DNA of 64,000 bases from Drouetiella hepatica Uher 2000/2452. GTDB lineage: Bacteria; Cyanobacteriota; Cyanobacteriia; Elainellales; Elainellaceae. The stretch is taken from contig JAHHHD010000002.1 in assembly GCA_019359505.1 (NCBI GenBank), positions 62,001-126,000 on the forward strand, in the 5' to 3' direction. Numbering within the stretch: position 1 is the first letter of the stretch; each line of letters opens with the position of its first letter. Both the position numbers and the translations under genes were made by a program. Shown in pieces: positions 9,601 through 18,026 of this stretch. The notes under the pieces are model-generated. The model was not told where the DNA came from and searched no databases. It saw nothing but the letters and a program-made list of their open reading frames with translations.

Positions 9601-10675
9601 CCTGCGCCGCCAAGATAGCCCGACCAATCAGCAGTAGCACCGCCAGAATAATGACGACGTTGGGTAAAGGAGAGTCTTGAGCAGACCCATTTTTAGGCGG
9701 TACATCCGGGGCGCTTCCCAGCTCTGCGCCTCCTGCCTTTGTCTCTCCTGTTTCTAAGCCTCCTGCCTCTGCGTGCTGAGACTGATTAGGCTGAAACTGC
9801 TTAGGGTGAGACTGATGAAGCTGAGACTGTTTCCACAGCAAAACGGCTGTTCCCACCGTGCCAAGATAGGTGGCAATTAGCGGCACGCTTTCCCAGCCCC
9901 AGCCCCAGTGCAGCCAGCTTAAACCAATGCTGTTGACCGCAATCAGCCGAAAGCGATCGCCGGAAGTCAGCCCCAGGCGCGGATGCAAAAGCCGTAGCAG
10001 AATGGCAGTCAAGCTCAGAGCAGCGATCGCACAAACCACCACTCCAACAAAACTCGCCCCCACCCTCAAGCCATCCATCATCCAAAAGTTGACGGGAATA
10101 ATTAGCAGCGTGGCAAGCTGCAACATCCGTGACGTGAGGCGCAAGCGGGTCTGTCGGGCTGTCCAGAAACTCGCTAGCGCAAAGGCGATCGTGTAGGCAA
10201 ACAAAATGCCATACTGTCCGATCGCCGAAAAGTTCTGCCACTGAGTCGCCGCCAAAACGCCTGAAGAAACGACCACCATAAACACGCCCAGAATCAGCAG
10301 CCAGATAATGCTGACCTCTGCCATAAAGGATCGGAGCGATCGGGTGAAGCGGCTGGGAGGGCGAGGAGATGAGGCTAGGACAGGAGGGGGCGAAGAGTCA
10401 GGACGTTGGAGAGCATCGGCAAAATCTGTAGAAGCGGCGACAGGCTCCAAAGCCATTGCAGAAGCGGCAAGGTTCCTCTCGGCAATAGGCTCCGCGATCG
10501 CGACTGGATAAGCTGGCACCGGACAAGTCAGGTACTTTTGGCAAAACTCCACAACCTGTATGTCAGATAGCAGAGAAAGGCGCATCCACGAGTCCAATCC
10601 CACCAGCAACTCAGAACGGCTCAATTGCTCTGGAGTCAGCCGAAGAATGGCGGAGCGATCGCGTAAGGAAGCCAT
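6644..10675 (-). CDS. Very large polytopic membrane protein, function unknown
   Basis: The 1343-residue protein has a soluble N-terminal stretch of about 130 residues (Ala/Pro/Ser-rich between 70 and 120), followed by several tens of hydrophobic segments to the C-terminus, starting with the segment around IIWLLILGVFMVVVSSGVL. Short polar loops, including a Ser/Gln/Gly-rich loop near 290-340 (HPKQFQPNQSQHAEAGGLETG), separate them. I see no transporter, glycosyltransferase or protease motif. Large cyanobacterial membrane proteins of this type are annotated as hypothetical (some as DUF2157-like), but I cannot confirm a family. It lies downstream of the cytochrome b6-like gene on the same strand, beyond a terminator-like hairpin, so it is probably transcribed separately. 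Confidence 0.8.
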   Translation of the reverse strand: MASLRDRSAILRLTPEQLSRSELLVGLDSWMRLSLLSDIQVVEFCQKYLTCPVPAYPVAIAEPIAERNLAASAMALEPVAASTDFADALQRPDSSPPPVLASSPRPPSRFTRSLRSFMAEVSIIWLLILGVFMVVVSSGVLAATQWQNFSAIGQYGILFAYTIAFALASFWTARQTRLRLTSRMLQLATLLIIPVNFWMMDGLRVGASFVGVVVCAIAALSLTAILLRLLHPRLGLTSGDRFRLIAVNSIGLSWLHWGWGWESVPLIATYLGTVGTAVLLWKQSQLHQSHPKQFQPNQSQHAEAGGLETGETKAGGAELGSAPDVPPKNGSAQDSPLPNVVIILAVLLLIGRAILAAQVPVDQLGLALSICGWVLGWLNRREQMQIWRWVGSGLLLLGWLVSISAEPPWQAIAISGLILWLLIDGMQSQLMQSRSSLFTVAAIFGVGLQTYVLLWRMVPEGLRQQIVEWAIQTGGDRGMPDALVGVGGFPYILLTLGAAVWLRRRSVSNEISGASLASSLASGFSRSSRQVEALALILGLGLTLMSWENLLLRSLNLTLSALTLFFACRKRRSPLPILYLTHIIALVGVLCWIKLLFPGLSDLANARILLVGMAIEWFLSQGTSRWQRSAWHLGLVLAGWGYFALFLSASSAYENLVGLLIPIGLTGLSYSSRSPNRRFAAWLSAAMLIAQLLLLNVLNAWLISLGVATVLMLLNTRLLRRRFAAFLTVGFALSFEGVAIALQDQFTDIVSLNLLAANLWLLWLLRDGLLRGRLPSQDELQRQSEQPILLELYAFAVNIWAIVLCILTLLVLTVLCLFEPTWSVATAAGLTIGAIAYRIWQQPTNLGFCGMAWGTEILVIALVQLSQGGITEMAIVTLGLGLLTQLAGDIWVRRSSQPYRFSWHLIPLGYAGLGWLMGHTSFAATTGLYTLATALIGIGVGRRSLRLKPFSVLSILLISVAAYELLIYQLLQAKGGSTGDGVILLAGLAAFIAIANRLLSRWLVPYLRLTSAELQSIAHLHWAIGSGLALLAIPFSLSNQGAVLGLGTVGALSGYALAMGRGTPASESSTAQGWTYAGIWEAIAALGYMFYRWVPEWAGWTGAIASLLAIGLYCLPWQRGGWSVRPWKNTAVILPGIAILLTIGTITLQSLLITAAFYAWLAQATRRIRLSYLSLLLFDWAILRYLNQQDWLTLLGFSLVFGGSLLYIAQVDPALQSASARQQRHWMRSIATGLISLTAYYQAEIETGAAWVMGGLALGLGLGLVFLGIILRVRAFLYIGTAAFMLRILRLLWLFIYTYSALLWASGIVLGLLLIWTAATFEARRSQMNALLQYWMSELASWE

Positions 10676-10784
10676 AGACTTACGGGGTGCAGCCCGACGG
10701 TGAAGAATGTGTTCAGTCTAGTCTTCCCAATCTTGCTCCCATAAAGATGCCTTGCCAGAAGTCATAGGTGGCATAACGGCAAAA

Positions 10785-10820
10785 GGCTGAGCTTTGACTC
10801 TATCTAGTCAAAGCTCAGCC
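10785..10820 (-). terminator. Rho-independent terminator after the cytochrome b6-like gene
   Basis: A perfect 15-bp stem (GGCTGAGCTTTGACT at 10785-10799 pairing with 10806-10820) has a 6-nt loop. In the minus direction it is followed by TTTTGCC, a short T run. It begins about 50 bp beyond the stop of the cytochrome b6-like gene and lies about 110 bp upstream of the large membrane-protein gene. Confidence 0.75.
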
Positions 10821-10870
10821 CTCAACCCATTGTTTTGAACTCTAGATGCTAAAGCTACTGCATAGAAAAT

Positions 10871-11551
10871 TCAGACAGAGGCTTCAGCTTGTTCAGAGGC
10901 TTCCTCCTCTGTCACTGACAATCCTGCGGCTCTCGAAACTACGGTATTCAGACGGGTTCTCACCTGACGACGCTCTTGTTCCTGGTAGATCAGCGCACCT
11001 AAGTGAATGACGGAAAGCACGATCGCCACCCCAGACAGCACATAGCTGTGAAGCGTATACATATGCTGAACCGTGATGGAATTTACGCCATTGCCACCCG
11101 TAAGAATGTCACGCAGGTAAGAGCCAATGAGTGGAATAATCTCGATCGTCTTCAGCTCTACCTTGTAGCGCCAATAGCCTACCTGATCCCAGTCCAGAAT
11201 AATAGCAGTCCAGCTGAGACCGATCGCCACAAGCGCATAGAAAATTCCGCTAATCCAGGCGGCAATCCAGCTTGGGCGAAACTGCCGTCCTAAAAACATC
11301 ACGACAATTTGCAGTAGCGCAATCACGATAAGACCATTACCCGCCAAATCATGCAAGCTGCGGATTAGAACGCCGCTAGGAATCATTTCTGTGATCCGAC
11401 GAAGAGAGGTAAAAGCTCCGCCTGCGGTAGGTTCATAATAAAAAGAAAGCAAAATGCCCGTGACACCCGCCAGAATGACGAGGGAGAAGGCGGCAACTGC
11501 TAAAACGGTGGCACTGCGCTGTAGCGCAAATCGGTACTCTATGGTTCTCAT
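10871..11551 (-). CDS. Cytochrome b6-like membrane protein with altered haem ligation
   Basis: The 226-residue protein has the four-helix layout of cytochrome b6 (PetB), including LLSFYYEPT, a b6-like DWDQVGYW after helix C, and IRSLHDLAGN. Expected haem histidines are His67 (helix B), His168 and His183 (helix D, 15 apart as in b6). The second helix B ligand, 14 residues after His67, is Gln81. I see no cysteine anywhere, so the thioether attachment of haem cn (b6 Cys35) is missing. The charged C-terminal tail (RRQVRTRLNTVVSRAAG, EEEASEQAEASV) is not b6-like. It is therefore a b6 paralogue, not the main PetB. It may bind one or two haems; its partner is unknown. Its terminator follows at 10785. 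Confidence 0.82.
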   Translation of the reverse strand: MRTIEYRFALQRSATVLAVAAFSLVILAGVTGILLSFYYEPTAGGAFTSLRRITEMIPSGVLIRSLHDLAGNGLIVIALLQIVVMFLGRQFRPSWIAAWISGIFYALVAIGLSWTAIILDWDQVGYWRYKVELKTIEIIPLIGSYLRDILTGGNGVNSITVQHMYTLHSYVLSGVAIVLSVIHLGALIYQEQERRQVRTRLNTVVSRAAGLSVTEEEASEQAEASV

Positions 11552-11969
11552 ATGCGGTTTGGGGATGCGGTTTGAAGAGTCGTAGATCTAAAGCGAGTGT
11601 GAACTTCAGGCATCGCCTCTGAGCTTCAACTTAGTGACATACCTGCAAGTCATCGCCCCGGTAGAAAAATAATTAAATTATTTAGTTTTGTAACCATTAT
11701 AGTAATTTTTTCTTAATCTTTTGCAATCTTCCAATTTGGAGAGAGCCAAGAAGCTTTTTTGAGGTTGCTCGCAGTTGAATAGCGCTGCGAAATTTCTCAG
11801 GCAGGAAATCTGTAGAAATCATTGTCTCAATATAGGTTTGTCAAAGTCTTAAGATTAAATCGATAAGATGAAGAGATAACGACTTCTACTAGCGCCTTTG
11901 CCAAAACGCATCTGGCAAAAGGCTCGGTTGAGGTTGTGCTCTACTCCGAAGTTGCATATCCCCACTCTA
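11552..11969. promoter_or_regulatory. Divergent promoter region between cytochrome b6-like gene and tldD
   Basis: This 418-bp spacer between divergent genes has an AT-rich central part (about 11665-11730), with TTAAATTATTTAG and TTTTTTCTTAATC tracts, where promoters are most likely. No gene is seen. An upstream in-frame ATG at 11898 would lengthen TldD by 24 residues that lack family similarity and is not preferred. Confidence 0.4.
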
Positions 11970-13412
11970 ATGATTCCTGAATTATCAAACGCGATCGTTG
12001 CTCTAGAGGATATTCCCGCAGACTGGATCGGGCTGCGGGCAGTCAAAGAAACGGTTGGGCATCGCCATGTCCGGGACGGCAATCCCCAAACGAACGGTAA
12101 ATCCCTTAACCGTGGAATTATGGTGGAGGTGCTAGCTCAAGGGCAAATTGGCTATGGCGCGACCAATATTCTGACCTTAGACAGCATCCGATCGGCAGCT
12201 CAAACGGCGTACCGACAGGCATTAGCCGCCAGCGAGTGGTCTCTTCACCCGTTGACGACTGCCGTTCGCCCCAAGGTAGTGGGTCAATACCTTTCGCCTT
12301 TTGTGAAACCCCTAGACGCGATGACTCCCGGCGAAATTAATGATTTGCTGGTGCGGCTGTGTCAAACCCTCAAGGTGTCTGACCAGATTGTGCAGACCAA
12401 TGCCACCGCGATCGCTAATGAGACAGAATCCTGGTTTGTCAGCAGCAACGGCTCAGAGGTCTACCAAAAGTTTTTGATGCTGGAAACGCACTATGGCGCA
12501 ACGGCTCAGGACGGGGCGATCGTGCAGCAGCGGAGCAATAATGGCTATTTGGCGCACTGCTATCAGGGCGGCTGGGAGCTTTTCCCCAAAGCAGATTTGT
12601 GGCAGCGGGCACAGCAGGTTGGCGAACAGGCAGTAGAGCTGTTGACTGCTGAAGAATGTCCGGCAACTACCACCACACTGGTTCTAGCACCTGATCAGAT
12701 GATGCTGCAGATTCATGAGAGCATTGGGCATCCGTTAGAACTCGATCGCATTTTGGGTGACGAGCGCAACTATGCCGGGGGCAGCTTCGTCAAGGCTTCC
12801 GACTTTGGAGAACTAGTCTATGGCTCCAAGCTGATGAACGTCACCTTTAATCCGACGATCGCCGGAGAGTTTGCCAGCTACAGCTTTGATGACACTGGAG
12901 CACCCGCCACCCGTGAGCATGTGATTCAGGACGGCGTGTTGCTGCGGGGCTTAGGCAGTCTGGAAAGCCAGACGAGAACCGGAATTCCGGGCGTATCCTG
13001 CGCCCGTGCCTCCTCCTGGAACCGTCCGCCGATCGATCGGATGGCGAACCTCAATCTGGAGCCAGGAACAGATTCCTTTGAAGACTTGATTGGAGACATT
13101 GAGTCGGGAGTCTACATGGAGTCAAACTGCTCCTGGTCAATTGACGACCAGCGCCACAAGTTCCAGTTTGGCTGTGAGTACGCCAAGCTCATCGAAAAAG
13201 GCAAACTCACCAAGACTTTGCGCAACCCCAACTACCGCGCCACAACTCCCCAGTTTTGGCACAGCTTGACTCGCGTGGGCGACGAATCGACCTGGCAAAT
13301 GTACGGCACTCCCTACTGCGGCAAGGGCGAACCTAATCAGGCAATTCGGGTAGGGCATGGTTCTCCAGCCTGCGTATTTTCGGATGTAGAAGTGTTTGGA
13401 GGTGGGGCATGA
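11970..13412 (+). CDS. tldD: TldD family metallopeptidase
   Basis: TldD pairs with TldE/PmbA to form a zinc metalloprotease that degrades unfolded or modified peptides. The active-site motif HESIGH (HExxxH) followed by PLELDRILGDERNYAGGSFV is intact in the middle of the 480-residue chain. The C-terminal beta-rich region carries TRTGIPGVSCARASSWNRPP and ends at VFSDVEVFGGGA. I chose ATG 11970 (MIPELSNAIVALED). The stop overlaps the start of the next gene by 4 nt (ATGA), so the pair is translationally coupled. Confidence 0.92.
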   Translation: MIPELSNAIVALEDIPADWIGLRAVKETVGHRHVRDGNPQTNGKSLNRGIMVEVLAQGQIGYGATNILTLDSIRSAAQTAYRQALAASEWSLHPLTTAVRPKVVGQYLSPFVKPLDAMTPGEINDLLVRLCQTLKVSDQIVQTNATAIANETESWFVSSNGSEVYQKFLMLETHYGATAQDGAIVQQRSNNGYLAHCYQGGWELFPKADLWQRAQQVGEQAVELLTAEECPATTTTLVLAPDQMMLQIHESIGHPLELDRILGDERNYAGGSFVKASDFGELVYGSKLMNVTFNPTIAGEFASYSFDDTGAPATREHVIQDGVLLRGLGSLESQTRTGIPGVSCARASSWNRPPIDRMANLNLEPGTDSFEDLIGDIESGVYMESNCSWSIDDQRHKFQFGCEYAKLIEKGKLTKTLRNPNYRATTPQFWHSLTRVGDESTWQMYGTPYCGKGEPNQAIRVGHGSPACVFSDVEVFGGGA

Positions 13413-14776
13413 AATTAGTTGAGCAAGCAAATTTGAGCGCCGATATTGCCCATCGGGAAGCCATATTCGATCGCCTGGTGGAAGCTCTGCTGTCTGACTT
13501 ACAGTCGGGTGAGCAGGCAAAGCTAGAGCTGACGGGCGAACAGAGCCAGTTTGTCCGGTTTAACAATGCCAGAGTGCGGCAGACGGGCTGCGTCACCGAC
13601 GGCGAGATTAGCCTGACCCTGATGGACGATCGCCGCAATGCCTATCGCAGCTTTCCGTTTACGGGAGATTGGGAGGTAGATTGGCGGCAGGCTAGCATGG
13701 CACTGGCTGAATTACGGCAAGAAGTGCCTCAGTTGCCTGAAGATCCCTATTTAGTGCTGCCAGCAGGCAATGCCACCAGTAATGATATTCATACAGGCAA
13801 GCTCTTGGCTCCAGAGCAGGTCACGAGCGCTATTTTGCCTGATGTGGTGGGTCTAGACTTTACGGGAATTTACGCGGCGGGTTTGCAAGTTCGTGCCTTT
13901 GCTGACTCTGCCGGACAAAAACACTGGTTTGCCACCGAGTCTTTTGCGCTGGACTATTCTCTGTTTACGGCAGATGGACAGGCCGTGAAAGGCACCTTTG
14001 CCGGAAACGAATGGAATGCAGAGGCATACACCGCCAAGCTTGCCGACTCGAAGCAGCAGCTAGAGCGACTGGGGCGATCGCCCAAAGCTGTGCCCAGAGG
14101 ACAATATCGCACCTATCTCGCGCCCTCTGCCGTTGCCGATCTGCTAGGAATGTTTTCCTGGGGCGGCGTGAGTGAATCGGCGTTGCAGCGGGGAGACAGC
14201 GCTTTGACCATGCTGCAACGGGGCGAGAAAAAGCTTTCTCCTCACTTCACCCTGACCGAAAATTTTCGGCATGGGCTGGTGCCCCGATTTAATGACTGGG
14301 GAGAAATTGCACCCATGGAGCTACCCCTGATTGAACAGGGTGAATTGGTTAACACGCTGATCAACTCCCGTACCGCCAAAGAGTATGGCAAAACTGCCAA
14401 CGGAGCCAACGGCATCGAGTCATTGCGATCGCCCGATCTCTCTCCTGGCAATCTGCCCGCCGCAGAGATTCTACAGGCACTAGGCACAGGGCTATATCTC
14501 TCCAATCTGCACTATCTGAACTGGAGCGATCGTCCTACCGGACGTGTCACGGGCATGACTCGCTATGCCTGTTTCTGGGTAGAAAATGGCGAAATCATTG
14601 CACCGATTGAAAACTTGCGTTTTGACGAAAGCCTGTATCGCTGCTTTGGCGATAATCTGGTGGCGCTGACTACCTTCCAGGAATTCATTCCAGAGGTTGG
14701 CACTTATGATCAGCGATCGCTGGGTGGAGTTTGGGCACCGGGCATTCTTGCGGACGGATTTACTTACACGCTCTAG
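13409..14776 (+). CDS. tldE: TldE/PmbA family protein, partner of TldD
   Basis: The 455-residue homologue of TldD has the PmbA/TldE fold. It lacks HExxxH, as expected for the non-catalytic subunit. Typical segments are TGCVTDGEISLTLMDDR near 60-80 and the C-terminal GVTGMTRYACFWVENGEI. It overlaps tldD by 4 nt and must be its partner. A hairpin follows the stop at 14783-14824. Confidence 0.9.
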   Translation: MKLVEQANLSADIAHREAIFDRLVEALLSDLQSGEQAKLELTGEQSQFVRFNNARVRQTGCVTDGEISLTLMDDRRNAYRSFPFTGDWEVDWRQASMALAELRQEVPQLPEDPYLVLPAGNATSNDIHTGKLLAPEQVTSAILPDVVGLDFTGIYAAGLQVRAFADSAGQKHWFATESFALDYSLFTADGQAVKGTFAGNEWNAEAYTAKLADSKQQLERLGRSPKAVPRGQYRTYLAPSAVADLLGMFSWGGVSESALQRGDSALTMLQRGEKKLSPHFTLTENFRHGLVPRFNDWGEIAPMELPLIEQGELVNTLINSRTAKEYGKTANGANGIESLRSPDLSPGNLPAAEILQALGTGLYLSNLHYLNWSDRPTGRVTGMTRYACFWVENGEIIAPIENLRFDESLYRCFGDNLVALTTFQEFIPEVGTYDQRSLGGVWAPGILADGFTYTL

Positions 14777-14782
14777 ATGAGA

Positions 14783-14824
14783 ATTTTAGATTTTGGATTT
14801 TAGCCTCAATCCAAAATCTAAAAT
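14783..14824. terminator. Inverted repeat, likely terminator after tldE
   Basis: A perfect 17-bp stem with arms ATTTTAGATTTTGGATT (14783-14799) and 14808-14824 encloses an 8-nt loop. The right arm is followed by CGTTTTC. The AT-rich stem of this word type is common between cyanobacterial genes; part of the same word (CTAAAATCCAAAATCG) recurs near 22045. Confidence 0.6.
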
Positions 14825-14859
14825 CGTTTTCTCCTCTGCCTCCTCCGAAAAAATACATC

Positions 14860-15408
14860 ATGCCCCTTACCATTCAGGATCTCCAGCACTTTCAAGAGGA
14901 TCACCCTGACTACCGTCTAGAGCTAGTTGACGGAGAAATTATTGTTATGAGTCCATCTGGATTTGAGTCCAATGAGGTAGCCGCCGAAATCATCCGGCAG
15001 TTGGGCAACTGGGTACGTCCTCGACGTTTGGGCAGAGTTCTCGCCTCTAGTGCCGGATATATCTTGCCTAATGCTAATGAAGATGTTCGTGCCCCTGATG
15101 CTTCCTTTATCCGAGCCGATCGCCTCAAACGCACAACCAGCGAGTTTGCTCAGCTTGTCCCAGATCTCATGTTTGAAGTTGCCTCAAAGAGCGATCGACC
15201 TGAAAAACTCCGCATCAAAATCCGCACCTTCTTAGAGCTAGGAACTCAGGTTGGCATTCTGGTAGATCCCAGAATCCATGCGCTAGAAGTCCACCATGCG
15301 GAACAAGAAGCGATCGTCCTTCGAGATGGTGATGTGTTGGCTTTGCCAGAGTTGCTGCCAGAGTGGGAAATGGAAGTCTCCAGCATCTGGGCACCCGAAT
15401 TCGACTAG
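14860..15408 (+). CDS. Uma2 family (DUF820) PD-(D/E)XK nuclease-fold protein
   Basis: This 182-residue Uma2 protein, a family greatly expanded in cyanobacteria, has ELVDGEIIVMSPSG near residue 20, the DVRAPDASFI strand with the acidic residue expected at the active site, and FEVASKSDRPEKLRIK, which carries the E-x-K-like element. I chose ATG 14860 because family members start about 10 residues before the DY(R)LELVDGE motif; the longer frame from 14731 runs through the tldE terminator. The biological role is unknown; these proteins are often mobile and present in many copies. The gene converges on trpS. Confidence 0.85.
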   Translation: MPLTIQDLQHFQEDHPDYRLELVDGEIIVMSPSGFESNEVAAEIIRQLGNWVRPRRLGRVLASSAGYILPNANEDVRAPDASFIRADRLKRTTSEFAQLVPDLMFEVASKSDRPEKLRIKIRTFLELGTQVGILVDPRIHALEVHHAEQEAIVLRDGDVLALPELLPEWEMEVSSIWAPEFD

Positions 15409-15438
15409 GACGCTTTGCTGAAGCACTTTGAAGCGATT

Positions 15439-16449
15439 TTAGAGCGGAACAGAGTAGCCCAAAGCCGCTTTAACGCGGGCAAGGGTGGGGTTGGCGATCG
15501 CCTCAGCGTTTTCTCGCCCCTGCTTCAAGACGCTTTCCAGATATCCCGGCTCAGCCATAATGTCCTGATATTTGTCCTGGATGGGCTTGAGGGCGGCGAT
15601 CGTCGTCTCCATCAGCAGTGGTTTGAACTGTCCCCAGCCCATGTCAGCGCATTCTTGAGTGACAGCTTCTTTGGTCTGATTGGACAAAATCATGTAGAGC
15701 GTTAGCAGGTTGTGGCACTCTGGACGCCCTGGGTCATCAAAAGTCAGACCGCGCACCGAATCAGTTTTGCAGCGCTTAACCTTTTGCTGAATAGCCTCCG
15801 GCGGGTCGAGCAAATTAATTCGACTTAGCTCCGACGGGTCAGATTTCGACATTTTGCGGGTGCCATCTGTCAAGCTCATCACCCTTGCCCCTTCTGCACG
15901 AATCATGGGTTCCGGCAGCTTCAGCACTGGCTGCTCTTCACTGCCGTAGAGATAGTTTAGCCGCGCAGCAATGTCTCGCGTCAGCTCTAGATGCTGCTTT
16001 TGATCTTCGCCTACAGGTACCTTATCAGTGTCGTAGAGCAAAATATCTGCCGCCATCAGCACCGGGTAATCCAACAAGCCTGTCCCGACATTTTCAGCTT
16101 GCTTGATCGCTTTTTCTTTAAACTGCACCATATCTTGCAGCCAGTTCAAGGGCGTAATGCAGTTGAGCAGCCAAGTCAGTTCACTATGGGCAGAAACATG
16201 GGACTGGACAAAGACACTGGCGTGTTCTAGGTCAATGCCGCAAGCTAAGTAGAGCGCAGCCACTTTGTGCGTGTCAGTCGCTAGAGCTTTGGGATCATGG
16301 GACACTGTGATGGCGTGTAAATCGACCACGCAAAAGAAATTTTCATAATTGCTCTGTCCTTCAACCCAGTTGCGAATTGCCCCCAAATAGTTACCTAGGT
16401 GAATGTCTCCCGTTGGCTGAATTCCAGAAAAGATGCGCGGCTTGCCCAT
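15439..16449 (-). CDS. trpS: Tryptophanyl-tRNA synthetase
   Basis: This class I aminoacyl-tRNA synthetase charges tRNA-Trp. The HIGH-type signature is PTGDIHLGNYLGAI near residue 11, and the KMSKS loop is present as GTRKMSKSDPSELSRI near 195-210. The length of 336 residues is typical of bacterial TrpS. The C-terminal anticodon-binding helices end at RVKAALGYSVPL. It is monocistronic, converging with the Uma2 gene. Confidence 0.96.
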   Translation of the reverse strand: MGKPRIFSGIQPTGDIHLGNYLGAIRNWVEGQSNYENFFCVVDLHAITVSHDPKALATDTHKVAALYLACGIDLEHASVFVQSHVSAHSELTWLLNCITPLNWLQDMVQFKEKAIKQAENVGTGLLDYPVLMAADILLYDTDKVPVGEDQKQHLELTRDIAARLNYLYGSEEQPVLKLPEPMIRAEGARVMSLTDGTRKMSKSDPSELSRINLLDPPEAIQQKVKRCKTDSVRGLTFDDPGRPECHNLLTLYMILSNQTKEAVTQECADMGWGQFKPLLMETTIAALKPIQDKYQDIMAEPGYLESVLKQGRENAEAIANPTLARVKAALGYSVPL

Positions 16450-16698
16450 AGGTACGAACTCAAACTCCCACTTGACCTGTCAGTGAACACCTATCTCTCT
16501 ATTATTTCGCCATTTTGCCTGAGCGATCGCCCATTCGTCACGCCTTGCTTAAAGAATTCTGTCCGAGGAGTGAAACCCGAACATTAACCCGAACATTGCT
16601 CCGCAACACCGATTGGTCTAAATTAACTATAGTTTAAGAAATGTAACAGTTCACAAATCATGTAGGAGCGCCGTCTCCTCAAAAACAGAGGTTCCACT

Positions 16699-16998
16699 AT
16701 GGCTCTTATTTCCACCGATGCGATCGCCCAATTTCAAGCCTGTCTGGCGCTGGCACCTGACGTTACTCGACATCTCGAAGCGCACCAATTGTTTGCCGAG
16801 CTTCAGTCTAGTCTGGCGATCGAGAACCCCTTAGCGGCAGAATTGCTGGCTCTAGCCTGGAAGGATGTGATTGCAGCAAGGCGATCGGCTGCCTTCTGGG
16901 AGCAAATCTCTGATGTTGAGCGCGATATGTCTGAGCAAATGGTGGCAACTCACACGAATCTGCAACAGAACTACTTGCGGCTGATGCAGGAGTTGTAG
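16699..16998 (+). CDS. Small helical protein, function unknown
   Basis: The 99-residue protein begins MALISTDAIAQFQACLALAP. It is predicted almost wholly helical, with no cysteine cluster, signal peptide or membrane segment. Residues 5-65 are Ala/Leu-rich and the C-terminal third (EQISDVERDMSEQMVATHTNLQQNYLRLMQEL) is amphipathic. I do not recognise a named family. It is a stand-alone plus-strand gene divergent from trpS and convergent with the DUF2887-like gene. AGAGGTTCC lies just before the ATG. Confidence 0.65.
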   Translation: MALISTDAIAQFQACLALAPDVTRHLEAHQLFAELQSSLAIENPLAAELLALAWKDVIAARRSAAFWEQISDVERDMSEQMVATHTNLQQNYLRLMQEL

Positions 16999-17019
16999 AG
17001 TCATTTGCTTAGAGTGGCT

Positions 17020-17907
17020 TTATGGAGTGCGGTGCTGATCTAGCCAAGCCAGCAGATCCTCTAGTCGCTCGAAATCAACTAGGAATTCACCTAATTCCTC
17101 CAAGGTGGGTAGAGATAGACTTTTGATTTGCGATCGCACCTCTTCAGGCAATTCCTGTTTGAGCCGACGAGTCAATTGCCTCAAAATCAGGAGAACAGCT
17201 TCGTCTTTCCGTCCTTCTTGTTGTCCTTCTTGCCGTCCTTCTTGTTTGCCCTCTTCTTTGGCTTCCTGGTAAACTCTGGTTTCCTTAAGACTCAGTCCAA
17301 GCATTGCTTCTACCTCCACTCGGCTCAACTGCGTAAATTTGTAAACCATAATTGTGGTTACTAACTCCATTATGGAGCGACTTGTGCCGGGGGCTATTTC
17401 CTCCTGGCGCGATCGCTCCAATAGGTAGCGGGCTTCTTCGGGTGCCTGATTGTCTTGCACTGTAGTCAGCAGCATGAGCGCCATACCCATGGGCAACTGG
17501 CGGATGTCGCCTAATTCATTCAAGTACACCCGATGCACCTGGTCGCTGCCCAGAAGCGATCGATAGGGATGCACCTCGCTTTGTTCTGCCGATCGCCCTG
17601 GATAAATCACGACAGCTTGCCAATCTGAGAAGCGATCGCGGTTGCGGTAGAAATAGAGAAAAGCTTCGCCAAACAGCCGCTCGTAAAGCTGCTCGTCTTT
17701 TTGGAACTGCACTTCGCAGAAGTAGACGACTCCTGGATTTCCGGTGTCGGGCGGCAGAAACACGCCGTCGATTTCAAACTTGGGTTCTTTGACGGCGACA
17801 GAATCGAAGCGATAGTCTGCTGCATTGGCGGGCAAAGTTGAGAGCAGTTCAAACAGGAGTGTTGGAGATTGCTGGAACAGCCTGTAAAAGATGGAGTCTC
17901 GGCGCAT
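17020..17907 (-). CDS. DUF2887/Rpn-type PD-(D/E)XK family protein with DUF4351-like tail
   Basis: The 295-residue protein belongs to the group annotated in cyanobacteria as Rpn family nuclease or DUF2887/DUF4351. The start MRRDSIFYRLFQQSPTLLFELL is diagnostic. Asp47 (FEIDGVFLPP) and Glu65-Val-Gln67 (FCEVQFQ) form the D...ExQ pattern of a PD-(D/E)XK fold. A Glu/Gly/Gln-rich repeat, KEEGKQEGRQEGQQEGRKDE, lies near 216-235. The C-terminal segment LRQLTRRLKQELPEEVRSQI..LPTLEELGEFLVDF resembles DUF4351. Relatives promote RecA-independent recombination or occur as multicopy accessory genes; the role here is unproven. Confidence 0.82.
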   Translation of the reverse strand: MRRDSIFYRLFQQSPTLLFELLSTLPANAADYRFDSVAVKEPKFEIDGVFLPPDTGNPGVVYFCEVQFQKDEQLYERLFGEAFLYFYRNRDRFSDWQAVVIYPGRSAEQSEVHPYRSLLGSDQVHRVYLNELGDIRQLPMGMALMLLTTVQDNQAPEEARYLLERSRQEEIAPGTSRSIMELVTTIMVYKFTQLSRVEVEAMLGLSLKETRVYQEAKEEGKQEGRQEGQQEGRKDEAVLLILRQLTRRLKQELPEEVRSQIKSLSLPTLEELGEFLVDFERLEDLLAWLDQHRTP

Positions 17908-18026
17908 GGGCAGCGATCGGCAGGGGAGCTAGATGGATTGTATTAGTGTCAGTTTATGGTTGCCATCTATTCTAGAATCGCTAGTGATTGAGTACGATCG
18001 ACAAAGATAAATGCAAGGCTTTGAAT

